From Halalkalibacter alkaliphilus (GTDB taxonomy: Bacteria; Bacillota; Bacilli; Bacillales; Bacillaceae_D): DNA of 64,000 nt. Positions 16,878 to 24,761 of the stretch are shown here, in pieces. The stretch is taken from contig NZ_JAKRYL010000018.1 of the NCBI RefSeq assembly GCF_023555415.1, positions 27,293-91,292 on the forward strand, in the 5' to 3' direction. Positions within the stretch are counted from its first letter, which is position 1; each line of letters begins with the position of its first letter. The position numbers and the translations under genes are program-made. A model generated the notes under the pieces. The model was not told the DNA's origin. It made no database searches and worked only from the letters and a program-made list of their open reading frames with translations.

Positions 16878-17165
16878 ATAATAAAATTAAAGAAACTTCT
16901 AAGTGAATATCATTCTGACTACGAAGAAAATTTAGCTTTTGCAAAACAACTACATGAGCGGTTAGGTGAAAGATATCCTAACCTTTCAAGAGGGGTTCTG
17001 TTATAAGGAAATCAGACATTTAATCAAAATACGTACAATCAAGATCTTTTTGAACAATCTGTGCTTTTAGAAATAGGCGGAATTGATAATTCTATGGAGG
17101 AAGTAGAACGGGCGGCGGATTATTTATTGGAAATTATTGTAGAAATTTTGCAGGAAGAATTATAA
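16878..17165 (+). pseudogene. spoIIP: C-terminal remnant of spoIIP
   Basis: About 95 codons match the end of the SpoIIP amidase domain: NLAFAKQLHERLGERYPNLS, then NTYNQDLFEQSVLLEIGGID with the family YNQDL and LLEIGG motifs. A stop lies directly upstream, an in-frame TAA interrupts at 17004, and the N-terminal two thirds is absent. SpoIIP removes septal peptidoglycan during engulfment. A spore former should carry a complete copy elsewhere, so this is a duplicate that decayed. Confidence 0.75.
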
Positions 17166-17168
17166 AAT

Positions 17169-17202
17169 AAGCGAGCATTTACGAAGATGTAAGTGCTCGC
17201 TT
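17169..17202 (+). terminator. Hairpin after the spoIIP remnant
   Basis: AAGCGAGCA-T-TTAC pairs with GTAA-G-TGCTCGCTT; a weak T-run follows. Probably the original terminator. Confidence 0.7.
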
Positions 17203-17244
17203 AATAAAAGATCATTCCTTTTTTCTGATAATCACTATATATAG

Positions 17245-17273
17245 TTGCGCGGAATTAAATGGTGTGCTATACT
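17245..17273 (+). promoter_or_regulatory. Sigma-A promoter of rnpB
   Basis: TTGCGC, 17 bases, TATACT. It ends 11-12 bases before the expected RNA 5' end. Confidence 0.8.
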
Positions 17274-17284
17274 ACAAATACAAC

Positions 17285-17698
17285 ATCTGAAATAACGTTC
17301 AGGTAATCGCTGCATCATTTGATGTAGAGGAAAGTCCATGCTCGCACGATCTGAAATGATCGTAGTGTTCGTGCCTAGTGAATAAATAAGCTAGGGCAAT
17401 CTGGTATACACTGGATTGACGGCGGGGAAAAGCACCTACAGCAGTATTGCCATGGTCGAGTACCCCTGAAAGTGCCACAGTGACGAAGCTCTTTTGGAAA
17501 CGAAAGAGGTGGAACGCGGTAAACCCCACGAGCGAGAAACCCAAATTTGGTAGGGGAACTATCTCGAAGGAATTGTAACGGAGAGATAGACAGATAGCAA
17601 TTGTTATCTGTAGATAGATGATTACCACCGGAGTACGAGGGTAAAACCGTTTGCAGTACAAAGGTACAAAACATGGCTTATCGAACGTTAGAACACAG
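17285..17698 (+). ncRNA. rnpB: RNase P RNA, class B
   Basis: The catalytic RNA of RNase P, which matures tRNA 5' ends. Conserved segments are all present in order: AGGTAATCGCTGCA, GAGGAAAGTCCATGCTCGCAC (split here as two blocks at 17330-17350), GTGCCTAG, AAAGTGCCACAGTGACG, GTGGAACGCGGTAAACCCC, CGAGCGAGAAACCCAAATTT, AGATAGATGATTACC and AACATGGCTTATCGAACGTT. The layout and about 410-nt length match the Bacillus B-type RNA. Ends are set by homology to B. subtilis, give or take 5 bases. Frames on the opposite strand are chance. Confidence 0.95.
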
Positions 17699-17889
17699 AA
17701 TGTTGTACATACGTTATGCTGCGTTGTACGCTACTATATTTCTTTGATTAGGGAGTTCATGCCAATTATGTATGAATGATGAACAATCTGTAGATATATG
17801 CTTAGCGGCACATGCGGCAATACATAATTACTCTTTTAACATTTCATCAAACGGTGAGGTGTTTTTTTGTTGTTATTTTTTGAAATGGA

Positions 17890-17918
17890 TTGACATCTTA
17901 TTTCTGGTGTGATAAATA
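17890..17918 (+). promoter_or_regulatory. Sigma-A-type promoter of htpG
   Basis: TTGACA, 17 bases, TAAATA, ending 10 bases before the CIRCE element, so the operator covers the transcription start. The 190 bases between rnpB and this promoter show no convincing gene. Confidence 0.75.
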
Positions 17919-17928
17919 AAAATAGAGG

Positions 17929-17955
17929 TTAGCACTCAGTCTATTAGAGTGCTAA
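17929..17955. promoter_or_regulatory. CIRCE operator (HrcA site)
   Basis: TTAGCACTC-N9-GAGTGCTAA, a perfect CIRCE inverted repeat. HrcA binds it and represses class I heat-shock genes such as dnaK and groEL. Here it controls htpG, which in B. subtilis is not a CIRCE gene. Confidence 0.95.
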
Positions 17956-18013
17956 ATATCTTGATTCACTCTATTGATTTATATTTAGGTACATGAAAGG
18001 AGAAAGAACAATC

Positions 18014-19891
18014 ATGGCAAAAAAACAGTTTAAAGCAGAATCAAAGCGATTATTAGAAATGATGATTAACTCTATTTATACGCAAAAAGAAATATTTCTA
18101 AGAGAATTGATTTCTAATGCGAGTGATGCGATTGATAAAATGTATTACAAGGCTTTAACAGATGAGACGATTACCTTTAATCAAGACGATTATTACATAA
18201 AAGTGGTCGCAGACAAGGAAAAGAGAACGCTGACTATTTCTGACACTGGGATTGGTATGACGAAGGATGATTTGAAAACAAATCTAGGAACGATTGCCAA
18301 AAGTGGTTCACTGACATTTAAAAATGAAAACGAGATTAAAGATGGTCACGATATTATCGGTCAATTTGGAGTAGGCTTTTATTCAGCGTTTATGGTAGCT
18401 GATGTTGTAACAGTCACTAGTAAAGCAGTTGGCAGTGATAAGGCTTACAAGTGGGAATCTGATGGTGCTGATGGATACACGATCGAAGAAACAACGAAAG
18501 ATTCAGTCGGAACAGAAATAACGATTAAAGTAAAAGAAAATACAGAAGATGAAAGTTATGATGAATTTCTAGAAGACTATCGTTTAAAAGCCATTATTAA
18601 AAAGTACTCTGATTTCATTCGCTACCCAATTAAAATGGATGTGACTCAAAAGAATCGTAAAGAAGGCACGGAAGATGAGTGGGATGAGTATACAGAAGAG
18701 CAAACGATTAACAGCATGGTGCCAATTTGGAGAAAAAATAAAAATGAACTTACAACAGAAGATTACGAGAATTTTTACCAAGAAAAACATTATGGTTTTG
18801 ATAAACCGTTAAAGCACATTCATATTAGTGTAGATGGTGCGGTAAGATACAACGCCATTTTATATATTCCGGAAAACATTCCGTTTGACTACTATTCTAA
18901 AGAATTCGAAAAGGGATTAGAGCTATATTCAAATGGTGTGTTAATTATGGACAAGTGCGCAGACCTGCTCCCTGATCATTTTAGCTTTGTAAAAGGAATG
19001 GTCGATTCTGAGGATTTATCTCTCAACATTTCTCGTGAGATCCTGCAGCATGATCGTCAGTTAAAACTAATTGCAAAAAATATAAAAAGCAAAATTAAAA
19101 GTCAACTGCAAAGCTTGCTGAAAGAAGAACGAGAAAAGTACGAGCAATTCTACAAATCTTTTGGAAGACAGTTGAAATACGGTGTATATACGGACTTCAG
19201 CAGCAAAGATGCTTTGCAGGATCTGTTAATGTTCTACTCATCCAAAGAAAAGAAGATGGTCACATTAGAGGAATATGTATCTAGGATGCCTGAGGATCAA
19301 AAGTATATTTACTATGCTGCTGGTGAAACACACGAACGAATTGAAAAATTACCACAGTTAGAGCTCGTTACAGATAAAGGTTATGAAGTATTATACTTTA
19401 CAGAGGATATCGACGAATTTGCCATTCGAATGTTATCAAGTTACAAAGAGAAAGAATTTAAATCAGTTTCAAGTGGCGATTTAGGAATCGAAGAAGATGA
19501 AAATCAAGAAACAACGAAGTCTGAAGAAAACGAGCATAAGGAATTATTTGATTCCATGAAAGAAATTTTATCTGGGAAAGTAACCGACGTCAGAGTGTCC
19601 AAACGATTGAAAACCCACCCAGTTTGTTTAGCAACAGAGGGAGAAGTATCGATCGAAATGGAAAAAATTCTTCAAGCTATGCCTGACAATCAAAACATTA
19701 AAGCAAGCAAAGTGTTAGAAATTAATATGAATCATGAAGTCTTCCAATCACTAAAGAGAGCATTTGAGACAGATAAAGAAAAGCTAAACCTTTACACAAA
19801 TCTTTTGTATAACCAAGCCTTGCTTATTGAAGGTTTACCAATTACTGATCCTGTTGAATTCACAAATGATGTGTGTAAGATTATGATCTAA
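18014..19891 (+). CDS. htpG: Hsp90-family chaperone HtpG
   Basis: 625 residues from the ATG at 18014 (AAAGGAGA upstream; 7 extra codons before it lack a ribosome site). The N-terminal GHKL ATPase domain has [17 protein letters not shown] with the ATP-binding Glu and Asn, DTGIGM, and [15 protein letters not shown]. The middle domain contains [10 protein letters not shown]; the C-terminal dimer domain ends [16 protein letters not shown]. It refolds or holds client proteins in the cytosol. Length is normal. Promoter and CIRCE predict HrcA-controlled heat induction; a strong terminator follows. Confidence 0.96.
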   Translation: MAKKQFKAESKRLLEMMINSIYTQKEIFLRELISNASDAIDKMYYKALTDETITFNQDDYYIKVVADKEKRTLTISDTGIGMTKDDLKTNLGTIAKSGSLTFKNENEIKDGHDIIGQFGVGFYSAFMVADVVTVTSKAVGSDKAYKWESDGADGYTIEETTKDSVGTEITIKVKENTEDESYDEFLEDYRLKAIIKKYSDFIRYPIKMDVTQKNRKEGTEDEWDEYTEEQTINSMVPIWRKNKNELTTEDYENFYQEKHYGFDKPLKHIHISVDGAVRYNAILYIPENIPFDYYSKEFEKGLELYSNGVLIMDKCADLLPDHFSFVKGMVDSEDLSLNISREILQHDRQLKLIAKNIKSKIKSQLQSLLKEEREKYEQFYKSFGRQLKYGVYTDFSSKDALQDLLMFYSSKEKKMVTLEEYVSRMPEDQKYIYYAAGETHERIEKLPQLELVTDKGYEVLYFTEDIDEFAIRMLSSYKEKEFKSVSSGDLGIEEDENQETTKSEENEHKELFDSMKEILSGKVTDVRVSKRLKTHPVCLATEGEVSIEMEKILQAMPDNQNIKASKVLEINMNHEVFQSLKRAFETDKEKLNLYTNLLYNQALLIEGLPITDPVEFTNDVCKIMI

Positions 19892-19900
19892 TTTCTTTTA

Positions 19901-19948
19901 AAAAATCCCTGTCCTACCGTCAACTCGGTAAAGATCAGGGATTTTTCT
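19901..19948 (+). terminator. Terminator of htpG
   Basis: AAAAATCCCTG / CAGGGATTTTT with an inner ACC/GGT pairing; the T-run is in the 3' arm. Confidence 0.85.
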
Positions 19949-20029
19949 ATTTTTCCCATTATTATCTAGTCATGAACGAAAGAGTGTGAGATAGTATATA
20001 ACAACAGGATGATAAGGAAGGTGTTCAAA

Positions 20030-20869
20030 ATGGAAGATGTCGTTCAGGCGAAATGGTTACATAATGAATTGAGAAATAACCAAGCAAAGTTTGTAATCGT
20101 AGATACTCGTTTCCAGCTAGGTGATCCAAAGGCAGGAAGAATAGCATATGAAAAAGGGCATGTACCAGGAGCTTTCTATGTAGATCTCGAACAGGATTTA
20201 TCATCTCCAATTAGGGAACACGGCGGAAGACATCCGTTACCAAAAGTAGGGGATTTAGCATTAAAATTAAGCAATATAGGAATCGACAAAGATACAAAAG
20301 TCGTTGTATACGATGATCAAGGTGGAATGGTTGCATCACGCTTTTGGTGGTTATTGAAACATCTTGGCCACAAGGAAGTGGCTCTTCTTGATGGAGGATT
20401 CTCTGCATGGGTAAAAGAAGGCTATGAAGTGACAACCGACACCCCAGAAATGGACCCCAAAGCATTTCAGATACGATTGAACGAGGAGTTTTCATTCGTA
20501 GATGCTAGTGAAGTATTGGAAAAATTAAATGATAAAGATCGTATTTTAATAGATTCTAGAGAATTAAATAGGTATAAAGGAATTGAAGAGCCCATTGATC
20601 CTATTGCAGGACACATACCTGGGGCTATAAATTATTTTTGGAAAGATGTTTTATCGCATGATGGAACGTGGAAAAAAAGTGAGGAACTAGCTAATCATTT
20701 TTCAGATCTCCCTAAGTCAAAAGAAATCATCGTTTATTGTGGATCAGGAGTATCGGCATGCCCGAATGTATTAGCTCTAAAAAAAGCTGGATTTTCAAAT
20801 GTAAAGCTTTATAGCGGAAGCTGGAGTGATTGGATCACTCACAAAGATTACCCAATTGAAACTGATTAG
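20030..20869 (+). CDS. Two-domain sulfurtransferase (rhodanese / MST type)
   Basis: 279 residues from the ATG at 20030 (AAGGAAGGTG before it). Two rhodanese domains: the N-terminal one is non-catalytic, with an Asp in VVVYDDQGG where the Cys would be; the C-terminal one has the active loop CGSGVSAC (Cys about residue 238). The linker has the family GHIPGAINYFW. It transfers sulfane sulfur from thiosulfate or 3-mercaptopyruvate to an acceptor; the loop does not settle which donor. Cytosolic and monocistronic. Confidence 0.88.
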   Translation: MEDVVQAKWLHNELRNNQAKFVIVDTRFQLGDPKAGRIAYEKGHVPGAFYVDLEQDLSSPIREHGGRHPLPKVGDLALKLSNIGIDKDTKVVVYDDQGGMVASRFWWLLKHLGHKEVALLDGGFSAWVKEGYEVTTDTPEMDPKAFQIRLNEEFSFVDASEVLEKLNDKDRILIDSRELNRYKGIEEPIDPIAGHIPGAINYFWKDVLSHDGTWKKSEELANHFSDLPKSKEIIVYCGSGVSACPNVLALKKAGFSNVKLYSGSWSDWITHKDYPIETD

Positions 20870-20957
20870 GAACAAACCTACTGTCAGCTTGCCTTTTAGT
20901 TGAAGAGCTTACCGCTTTTACTCTATAATAAAGGAAATACATATGTGGAGGTAAATG

Positions 20958-21449
20958 ATGTCAAAAGAAAGCTCATTCGATATTGTTTCAAAAATTGACA
21001 TGTCAGAAGTGACAAATGCTGTTACAATGGCAACGAAAGAAATCCAAAATCGTTATGATTTTAAAGGTAGTAAAAGTAGTATTGCCCTTGAAAATGAAGA
21101 ACTTGTTTTAGTTTCAGATGATGAATACAAATTAGAGCAATTAAAAGATGTATTGATTAGTAAATTGATTAAGCGTGATGTCTCTATTAAAAATTTAGAT
21201 TATGGGAAAATAGAGGGGGCATCAGGTGGGACCGTACGTCAACGAGCAAAGTTAATCCAAGGAATTGATAAGGAACAAGCGAAGAAAATTAACACGATTA
21301 TAAAAAATAGCGGTGTAAAAGTAAAAAGTCAAATACAAGATGATCAAATCCGAGTGACTGGAAAAAAACGTGATGACCTACAAGCTATCATTGCTGCTAT
21401 AAGAGGAGCAGACTTGTCAATTGATGTGCAATTTATTAATTATCGCTAA
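20958..21449 (+). CDS. yajQ: YajQ-family nucleotide-binding protein
   Basis: 163 residues; GGAGG lies 6 bases before the ATG at 20958 (the ATG at 20955 is too close). Family hallmarks: [27 protein letters not shown], the [12 protein letters not shown] segment, and [13 protein letters not shown] at the end. It has two ferredoxin-like folds. Some YajQ proteins bind c-di-GMP (shown in Xanthomonas), and the window also has a c-di-GMP riboswitch, but the function in Bacillaceae is not established. Own terminator. Confidence 0.93.
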   Translation: MSKESSFDIVSKIDMSEVTNAVTMATKEIQNRYDFKGSKSSIALENEELVLVSDDEYKLEQLKDVLISKLIKRDVSIKNLDYGKIEGASGGTVRQRAKLIQGIDKEQAKKINTIIKNSGVKVKSQIQDDQIRVTGKKRDDLQAIIAAIRGADLSIDVQFINYR

Positions 21450-21460
21450 TATAAATATGT

Positions 21461-21509
21461 AAAAGCAGAAGCTATGCCTTTTATACGAAGGCATAGCTTC
21501 TGCTTTTTT
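21461..21509 (+). terminator. Terminator of yajQ
   Basis: A 20-bp perfect stem (AAAAGCAGAAGCTATGCCTT and its complement) around a short TTATACG loop, ending in a T-run. Confidence 0.95.
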
Positions 21510-21604
21510 CTATTAGAAAGTATCTTAAACTAACCTTAGATGGATAAATATTCATTTAAGTAAAAACACATACTACCATTAAGTCCATATTGGAGGTTCA
21601 AAAG

Positions 21605-22132
21605 ATGTATCGTACCATGACTAAAATATTCCTATCACTTATAGTAATTAGCTTTCTTATTATATGTAATGAGGCTTCCATGGAAGCAAAGCCACACGAT
21701 GACAAGCAAATTGATGAATTCATTCAAGGAAATAATTATCTCCCAGCAAAGAAAGCAATTAATCGTTTTGAACAAGAGCAAGGAAAAGAAGTAAGTCTAC
21801 CGAAAAAGTTACCGTTTCGCCCGACTCATAAATTTGGTCAGTTGACAATAGAAGGGGATTTAAGATTACATTACTTGCGTGTCTTCAATAAACCACATCA
21901 AGATTTTATCATTTCAGTTTTGGCACCAGAGAGTAAAATTGAAAAACACATATTTTCGGAGGATAAGGTCGTAACCCTAAAAGACGGAACGAAGGCTTAT
22001 TTTCAAAGCAAGGATCACATTCATACGTTAATGTTTAAGAAAAAGGGGTGGGGGTATCTACTTACCGGTAGTATAAAGCAGTCTAAAGATTATGATTTGG
22101 AAGGCCTAATGGAAATTGCTGAATCCATTTAG
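21605..22132 (+). CDS. Exported hypothetical protein
   Basis: 175 residues from the ATG at 21605, since GGAGG lies 10 bases upstream inside the longer frame. Signal peptide (TKIFLSLIVISFLIICNEAS) followed by a soluble basic domain with FRPTHKFGQLTIEGDLRLHY and FQSKDHIHTLMFKKKGWGY, strand-rich and without cysteine in the mature part. No family recognised. It converges on mrp with a shared terminator. Confidence 0.65.
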   Translation: MYRTMTKIFLSLIVISFLIICNEASMEAKPHDDKQIDEFIQGNNYLPAKKAINRFEQEQGKEVSLPKKLPFRPTHKFGQLTIEGDLRLHYLRVFNKPHQDFIISVLAPESKIEKHIFSEDKVVTLKDGTKAYFQSKDHIHTLMFKKKGWGYLLTGSIKQSKDYDLEGLMEIAESI

Positions 22133-22145
22133 AAACTAGAAAAAA

Positions 22146-22171
22146 GCCTGCTGAGTTTGTTCTCAACAGGC
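22146..22171. terminator. Convergent hairpin terminator
   Basis: GCCTG-C-TGAG pairs with CTCA-A-CAGGC. It lies between the exported protein gene and mrp, with A/T-rich flanks on both strands. Confidence 0.7.
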
Positions 22172-22177
22172 AGCAAT

Positions 22178-22933
22178 TTAGTTCATCACTTCTTCTAATG
22201 TTAGTTTTTCAATTAGCCTTTCAGCTAATGCGCGGTATTCATCAGCTAAAGTAGGATCTTGTGTTATTAGTACAGAAGGTTCACCATCAGCCTGCGGATT
22301 CGCAAGTGGAATAGATGCCAATAATTCTGTATCTAAATTTGAGGCGAGAGTGCTTCCGCCTCCTTTCCCAAATAAATGATACTTTTCATTTGAATGAGGC
22401 GGCGTGAAGTAAGACATATTTTCTATCACGCCTATGATCGTATGATTCGTTTGTTTAGCCATCATCCCAGCGCGTTCAGCTACATGAACGGCATTTGGGT
22501 GGGGAGTCGTTACGATAATTTCTTGGCACTTAGGTAATTTATGATGCAAGTCTAGAGCTACATCTCCTGTACCTGGAGGGAGATCTAAAATGACGTAATC
22601 TTGTTTCCCCCAAATGACATCGTCAAAAAAATGATCAATCATTTTGCCAAGCATGGGACCTCGCCAGACGACAGGGTCATTGCCTTTTAATAAAAATCCC
22701 ATGGACATGACGGTAATATTTTCATGTCCAACTGGAATGATTTTATTATTCATTGTCTTTGGTTTCGAATCAATATTTAATATTTTAGGTACGCTATATC
22801 CATAAATATCTAAGTCAATAAGAGCTACTTTTTTTCCAAGGTTCGCTAAAGATAATGCAAGGTTAACGGCGACGGTTGATTTACCTACGCCACCTTTTCC
22901 ACTTGTAATCGCAATAACATTTCCGCTTAACAA
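22178..22933 (-). CDS. mrp: Mrp/NBP35-type ATPase without DUF59 domain
   Basis: 251 residues from the TTG at 22933 (AAAGGAG 8 bases before; the GTG at 22942 overlaps the ribosome site). It opens directly with the deviant Walker A SGKGGVGKST, then DLDIYGYSVP, WRGPMLGKMI and DLPPGTGDVALDL. The usual N-terminal MIP18/DUF59 domain of about 90 residues is missing, and so is the CxxC Fe-S motif (YFTPPHSNEKYHLFG at that place). Family members carry or deliver Fe-S clusters. A perfect Fnr box lies 49 bases upstream, so it may serve maturation of the nearby Fe-S molybdoenzyme under low oxygen. Confidence 0.85.
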   Translation of the reverse strand: MLSGNVIAITSGKGGVGKSTVAVNLALSLANLGKKVALIDLDIYGYSVPKILNIDSKPKTMNNKIIPVGHENITVMSMGFLLKGNDPVVWRGPMLGKMIDHFFDDVIWGKQDYVILDLPPGTGDVALDLHHKLPKCQEIIVTTPHPNAVHVAERAGMMAKQTNHTIIGVIENMSYFTPPHSNEKYHLFGKGGGSTLASNLDTELLASIPLANPQADGEPSVLITQDPTLADEYRALAERLIEKLTLEEVMN

Positions 22934-22981
22934 TATAATCACTCCTTTAGTAATAGAGTAGCGAATATCCAGTTACAAAAC

Positions 22982-22997
22982 TGTGATGATGATCACA
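22982..22997. promoter_or_regulatory. Fnr/Crp-type box upstream of mrp
   Basis: TGTGA-TGATGA-TCACA, a perfect palindrome, 49-64 bases before the mrp start. Only the minus-strand gene uses this gap as a promoter. Confidence 0.75.
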
Positions 22998-23012
22998 TCT
23001 ATGATTATTTTA

Positions 23013-23054
23013 GACAAAAAAATGAGACTGACATATTGTCAACCTCATTTTGTC
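23013..23054 (-). terminator. Terminator of the fnr-like gene
   Basis: On the minus strand GACAAAATGAG-GTTGACA pairs with TGTCAGTCTCATTTT, followed by seven T; it starts directly after the stop codon. Confidence 0.85.
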
Positions 23055-23771
23055 TTACATTCTGCAAATCTCTAATGGGCAATTTTCGCAGTGACAAATA
23101 TCTTTTAATGTATCGAGATCCCGAATAATAAGATACCCTTTTTCTTGAGCAAGAATATCCTTTCCTCGTAAGTCTGAAAGCATTCGATTAACGCTTTCTC
23201 TTGTTGCTCCAATGTATTCTCCTAGTTCACCATTTTTCACTTTCTTTTTAAGACGAATTCCGCCACTGAAAGATTCTCCATATGAATTGGCCATACGGAT
23301 TAATGTTGAACAAAGAGCACCCAATTTGCCATGAAACGTGAGATCTCGAAGTTTTGACTGAGTAATCTGGTTTAATAAAGAAGTCCATTTCAAGAATTCA
23401 ACAGCAATTTCCCCATGTTGCCATAAAAGGATTTCCAAGTCTTTCTGTTGGATCACTCCTATGACACAATCTGTTAATGCCATTGCATTATAGCTATAAT
23501 TGATAGACATGAAGCTACTTAGTTCACCAAATAAGTCACCATTATCAAACATATTTAATATATATTCTTTTCCGTCTGAAGTAGCTTTTGTTAATTTTAC
23601 ATTACCTTTTTTTATATAAAACAGCTTATCAGCTGTGTCACCTTCCCAAAATAAATACGTACCTGCTTCAACATGTTGTTCATACATAATTTCAGTAAGT
23701 GCTGTTAATGTTTTATCTGAAAGATGAAATGTATTTTGATTAATAGTCCGATCTAACGTTAGTTTTGTCAT
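23055..23771 (-). CDS. Fnr-like regulator with C-terminal cysteine cluster
   Basis: 238 residues from the ATG at 23771 (TAGGAGGGG before it). N-terminal cyclic-nucleotide-like barrel (GTYLFWEGDTADKLFYIKKG, GDLFGELSSF), dimer helix, then the winged helix with recognition helix GATRESVNRMLSDLR. The tail carries four Cys (ICHCENCPLEIC). B. subtilis Fnr holds a [4Fe-4S] cluster with C-terminal cysteines, so this protein is probably oxygen- or NO-sensing. It is divergent from mobA with an Fnr box between, suggesting autoregulation. Another paralog is at 46.65 kb. Confidence 0.87.
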   Translation of the reverse strand: MTKLTLDRTINQNTFHLSDKTLTALTEIMYEQHVEAGTYLFWEGDTADKLFYIKKGNVKLTKATSDGKEYILNMFDNGDLFGELSSFMSINYSYNAMALTDCVIGVIQQKDLEILLWQHGEIAVEFLKWTSLLNQITQSKLRDLTFHGKLGALCSTLIRMANSYGESFSGGIRLKKKVKNGELGEYIGATRESVNRMLSDLRGKDILAQEKGYLIIRDLDTLKDICHCENCPLEICRM

Positions 23772-23829
23772 AATAAAACCCCTCCTAACAACTGTTAGCT
23801 TCATTATAGAAGAAAACGAAAATGAAAAA

Positions 23830-23845
23830 TGTGATAAAAATCACA
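23830..23845. promoter_or_regulatory. Fnr/Crp-type box between fnr and mobA
   Basis: TGTGA-TAAAAA-TCACA, perfect. It is 59 bases before the fnr start and 107 before mobA. A second palindrome, AAGTGTG-A-CACACTT (23882-23896), lies closer to mobA and may be another operator. Confidence 0.75.
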
Positions 23846-23951
23846 CTTAAACAAAACTAGGCGTATATTTTTCAAAAAATAAAGTGTGACACACTTAACA
23901 GTATTAATCTTCAATTCGTTTTATAGTGGATGTACAAGGAGGTGAAACCCT

Positions 23952-24572
23952 ATGGAGCTAACTGGTGTCATATTAGACAGTGAAAGTTACAAAATAGATA
24001 ATGATCAATTAATTAGTTTACTAAAGTTAGGTGAGGAAACGTTAATCGAGAGACAAGTAAAAGAAATGAAAAAGGTTTGTAATGAAGTGATTCTTGTCAC
24101 AAATAATCCATACGTATATTTGCCTATGTTCGGAAACAGTATCCGGATTATCACAGATTACTTTAAAGGAGCTGGTACATTAAGTGGTATGCATGCTGCG
24201 TTATCCCTGTCAAAGAATCAGTCTTTGTGGCTTGTAACATCAGACATGCCATTACTTAGATCAGATGTTGTAACTAGTATGGTAGAACTAAAAAACAACA
24301 GCGGGGTTCAATTGATCGCACCGGAATGGAATGGAAATTTGCAATTGTATCATGGAGTTTATGACCGATCGTGTTTGGATGTTACAAAAGAATTAGTAGA
24401 GAATAATCAAGTCGGACTAATGAAGATTTTAGAGAAGGTTTCATTTAAAGTTATGAATCTAGATGGATTAAGTGATCAACCAATTAATGATCAAATGTCT
24501 TATTCTTTCCGTATTCGAAATTGTGAGGACTATCAAAAGGTTTTACAGTTGAGAAAAGATCATGCTTATTAA
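23952..24572 (+). CDS. mobA: MobA-like guanylyltransferase with degenerate loop
   Basis: 206 residues, with AAGGAGGTGA before the ATG. The fold of MobA (molybdopterin-guanine dinucleotide synthesis) is clear from EVILVTNNPYVYLPM, DYFKGAGTLSGMHAAL and VTSDMPLLRSD, with the metal-binding Asp. But the N-terminal loop, normally LAGGxSxRMGxDK, reads ILDSESYKIDNDQ, so both Gly, the Arg and the Lys are lost. GTP binding should be impaired. It sits before an Mo-bisPGD operon, so it may be a non-catalytic partner or a decaying copy. Confidence 0.8.
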   Translation: MELTGVILDSESYKIDNDQLISLLKLGEETLIERQVKEMKKVCNEVILVTNNPYVYLPMFGNSIRIITDYFKGAGTLSGMHAALSLSKNQSLWLVTSDMPLLRSDVVTSMVELKNNSGVQLIAPEWNGNLQLYHGVYDRSCLDVTKELVENNQVGLMKILEKVSFKVMNLDGLSDQPINDQMSYSFRIRNCEDYQKVLQLRKDHAY

Positions 24573-24589
24573 TTTAATATGATAGAAAG

Positions 24590-24630
24590 CGAGAGACCTG
24601 GAGAGATCAAAAAAGGTATCTCGTTTTTTT
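24590..24630 (+). terminator. Terminator of mobA
   Basis: CGAGAGACC / GGTATCTCG (one mismatch), followed by seven T. Confidence 0.8.
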
Positions 24631-24678
24631 GTTTTTTTGACTAGTTGTTCATAAGTTTGTCATCTTGAATTTTTGAAA

Positions 24679-24694
24679 TGTGATCAACGTCACA
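24679..24694. promoter_or_regulatory. Fnr/Crp-type box of the molybdoenzyme operon
   Basis: TGTGA-TCAACG-TCACA, perfect, centred about 75 bases before the first start codon of the operon; a location compatible with activation. Confidence 0.8.
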
Positions 24695-24761
24695 GTTAAT
24701 TGTAGTCAGAAAATCTACAATGAACATATCAAATTAAGTGTTACAAATAAGGAGTGGCAAC

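Noticed and set aside
17299..17674. Two minus-strand frames of 99-120 codons
   Set aside because: They lie opposite the conserved rnpB RNA and have no ribosome site or protein-like pattern.
17771..17914. 47-codon plus-strand frame between rnpB and htpG
   Set aside because: It looks somewhat protein-like at first but lacks a ribosome site and runs through the htpG promoter.
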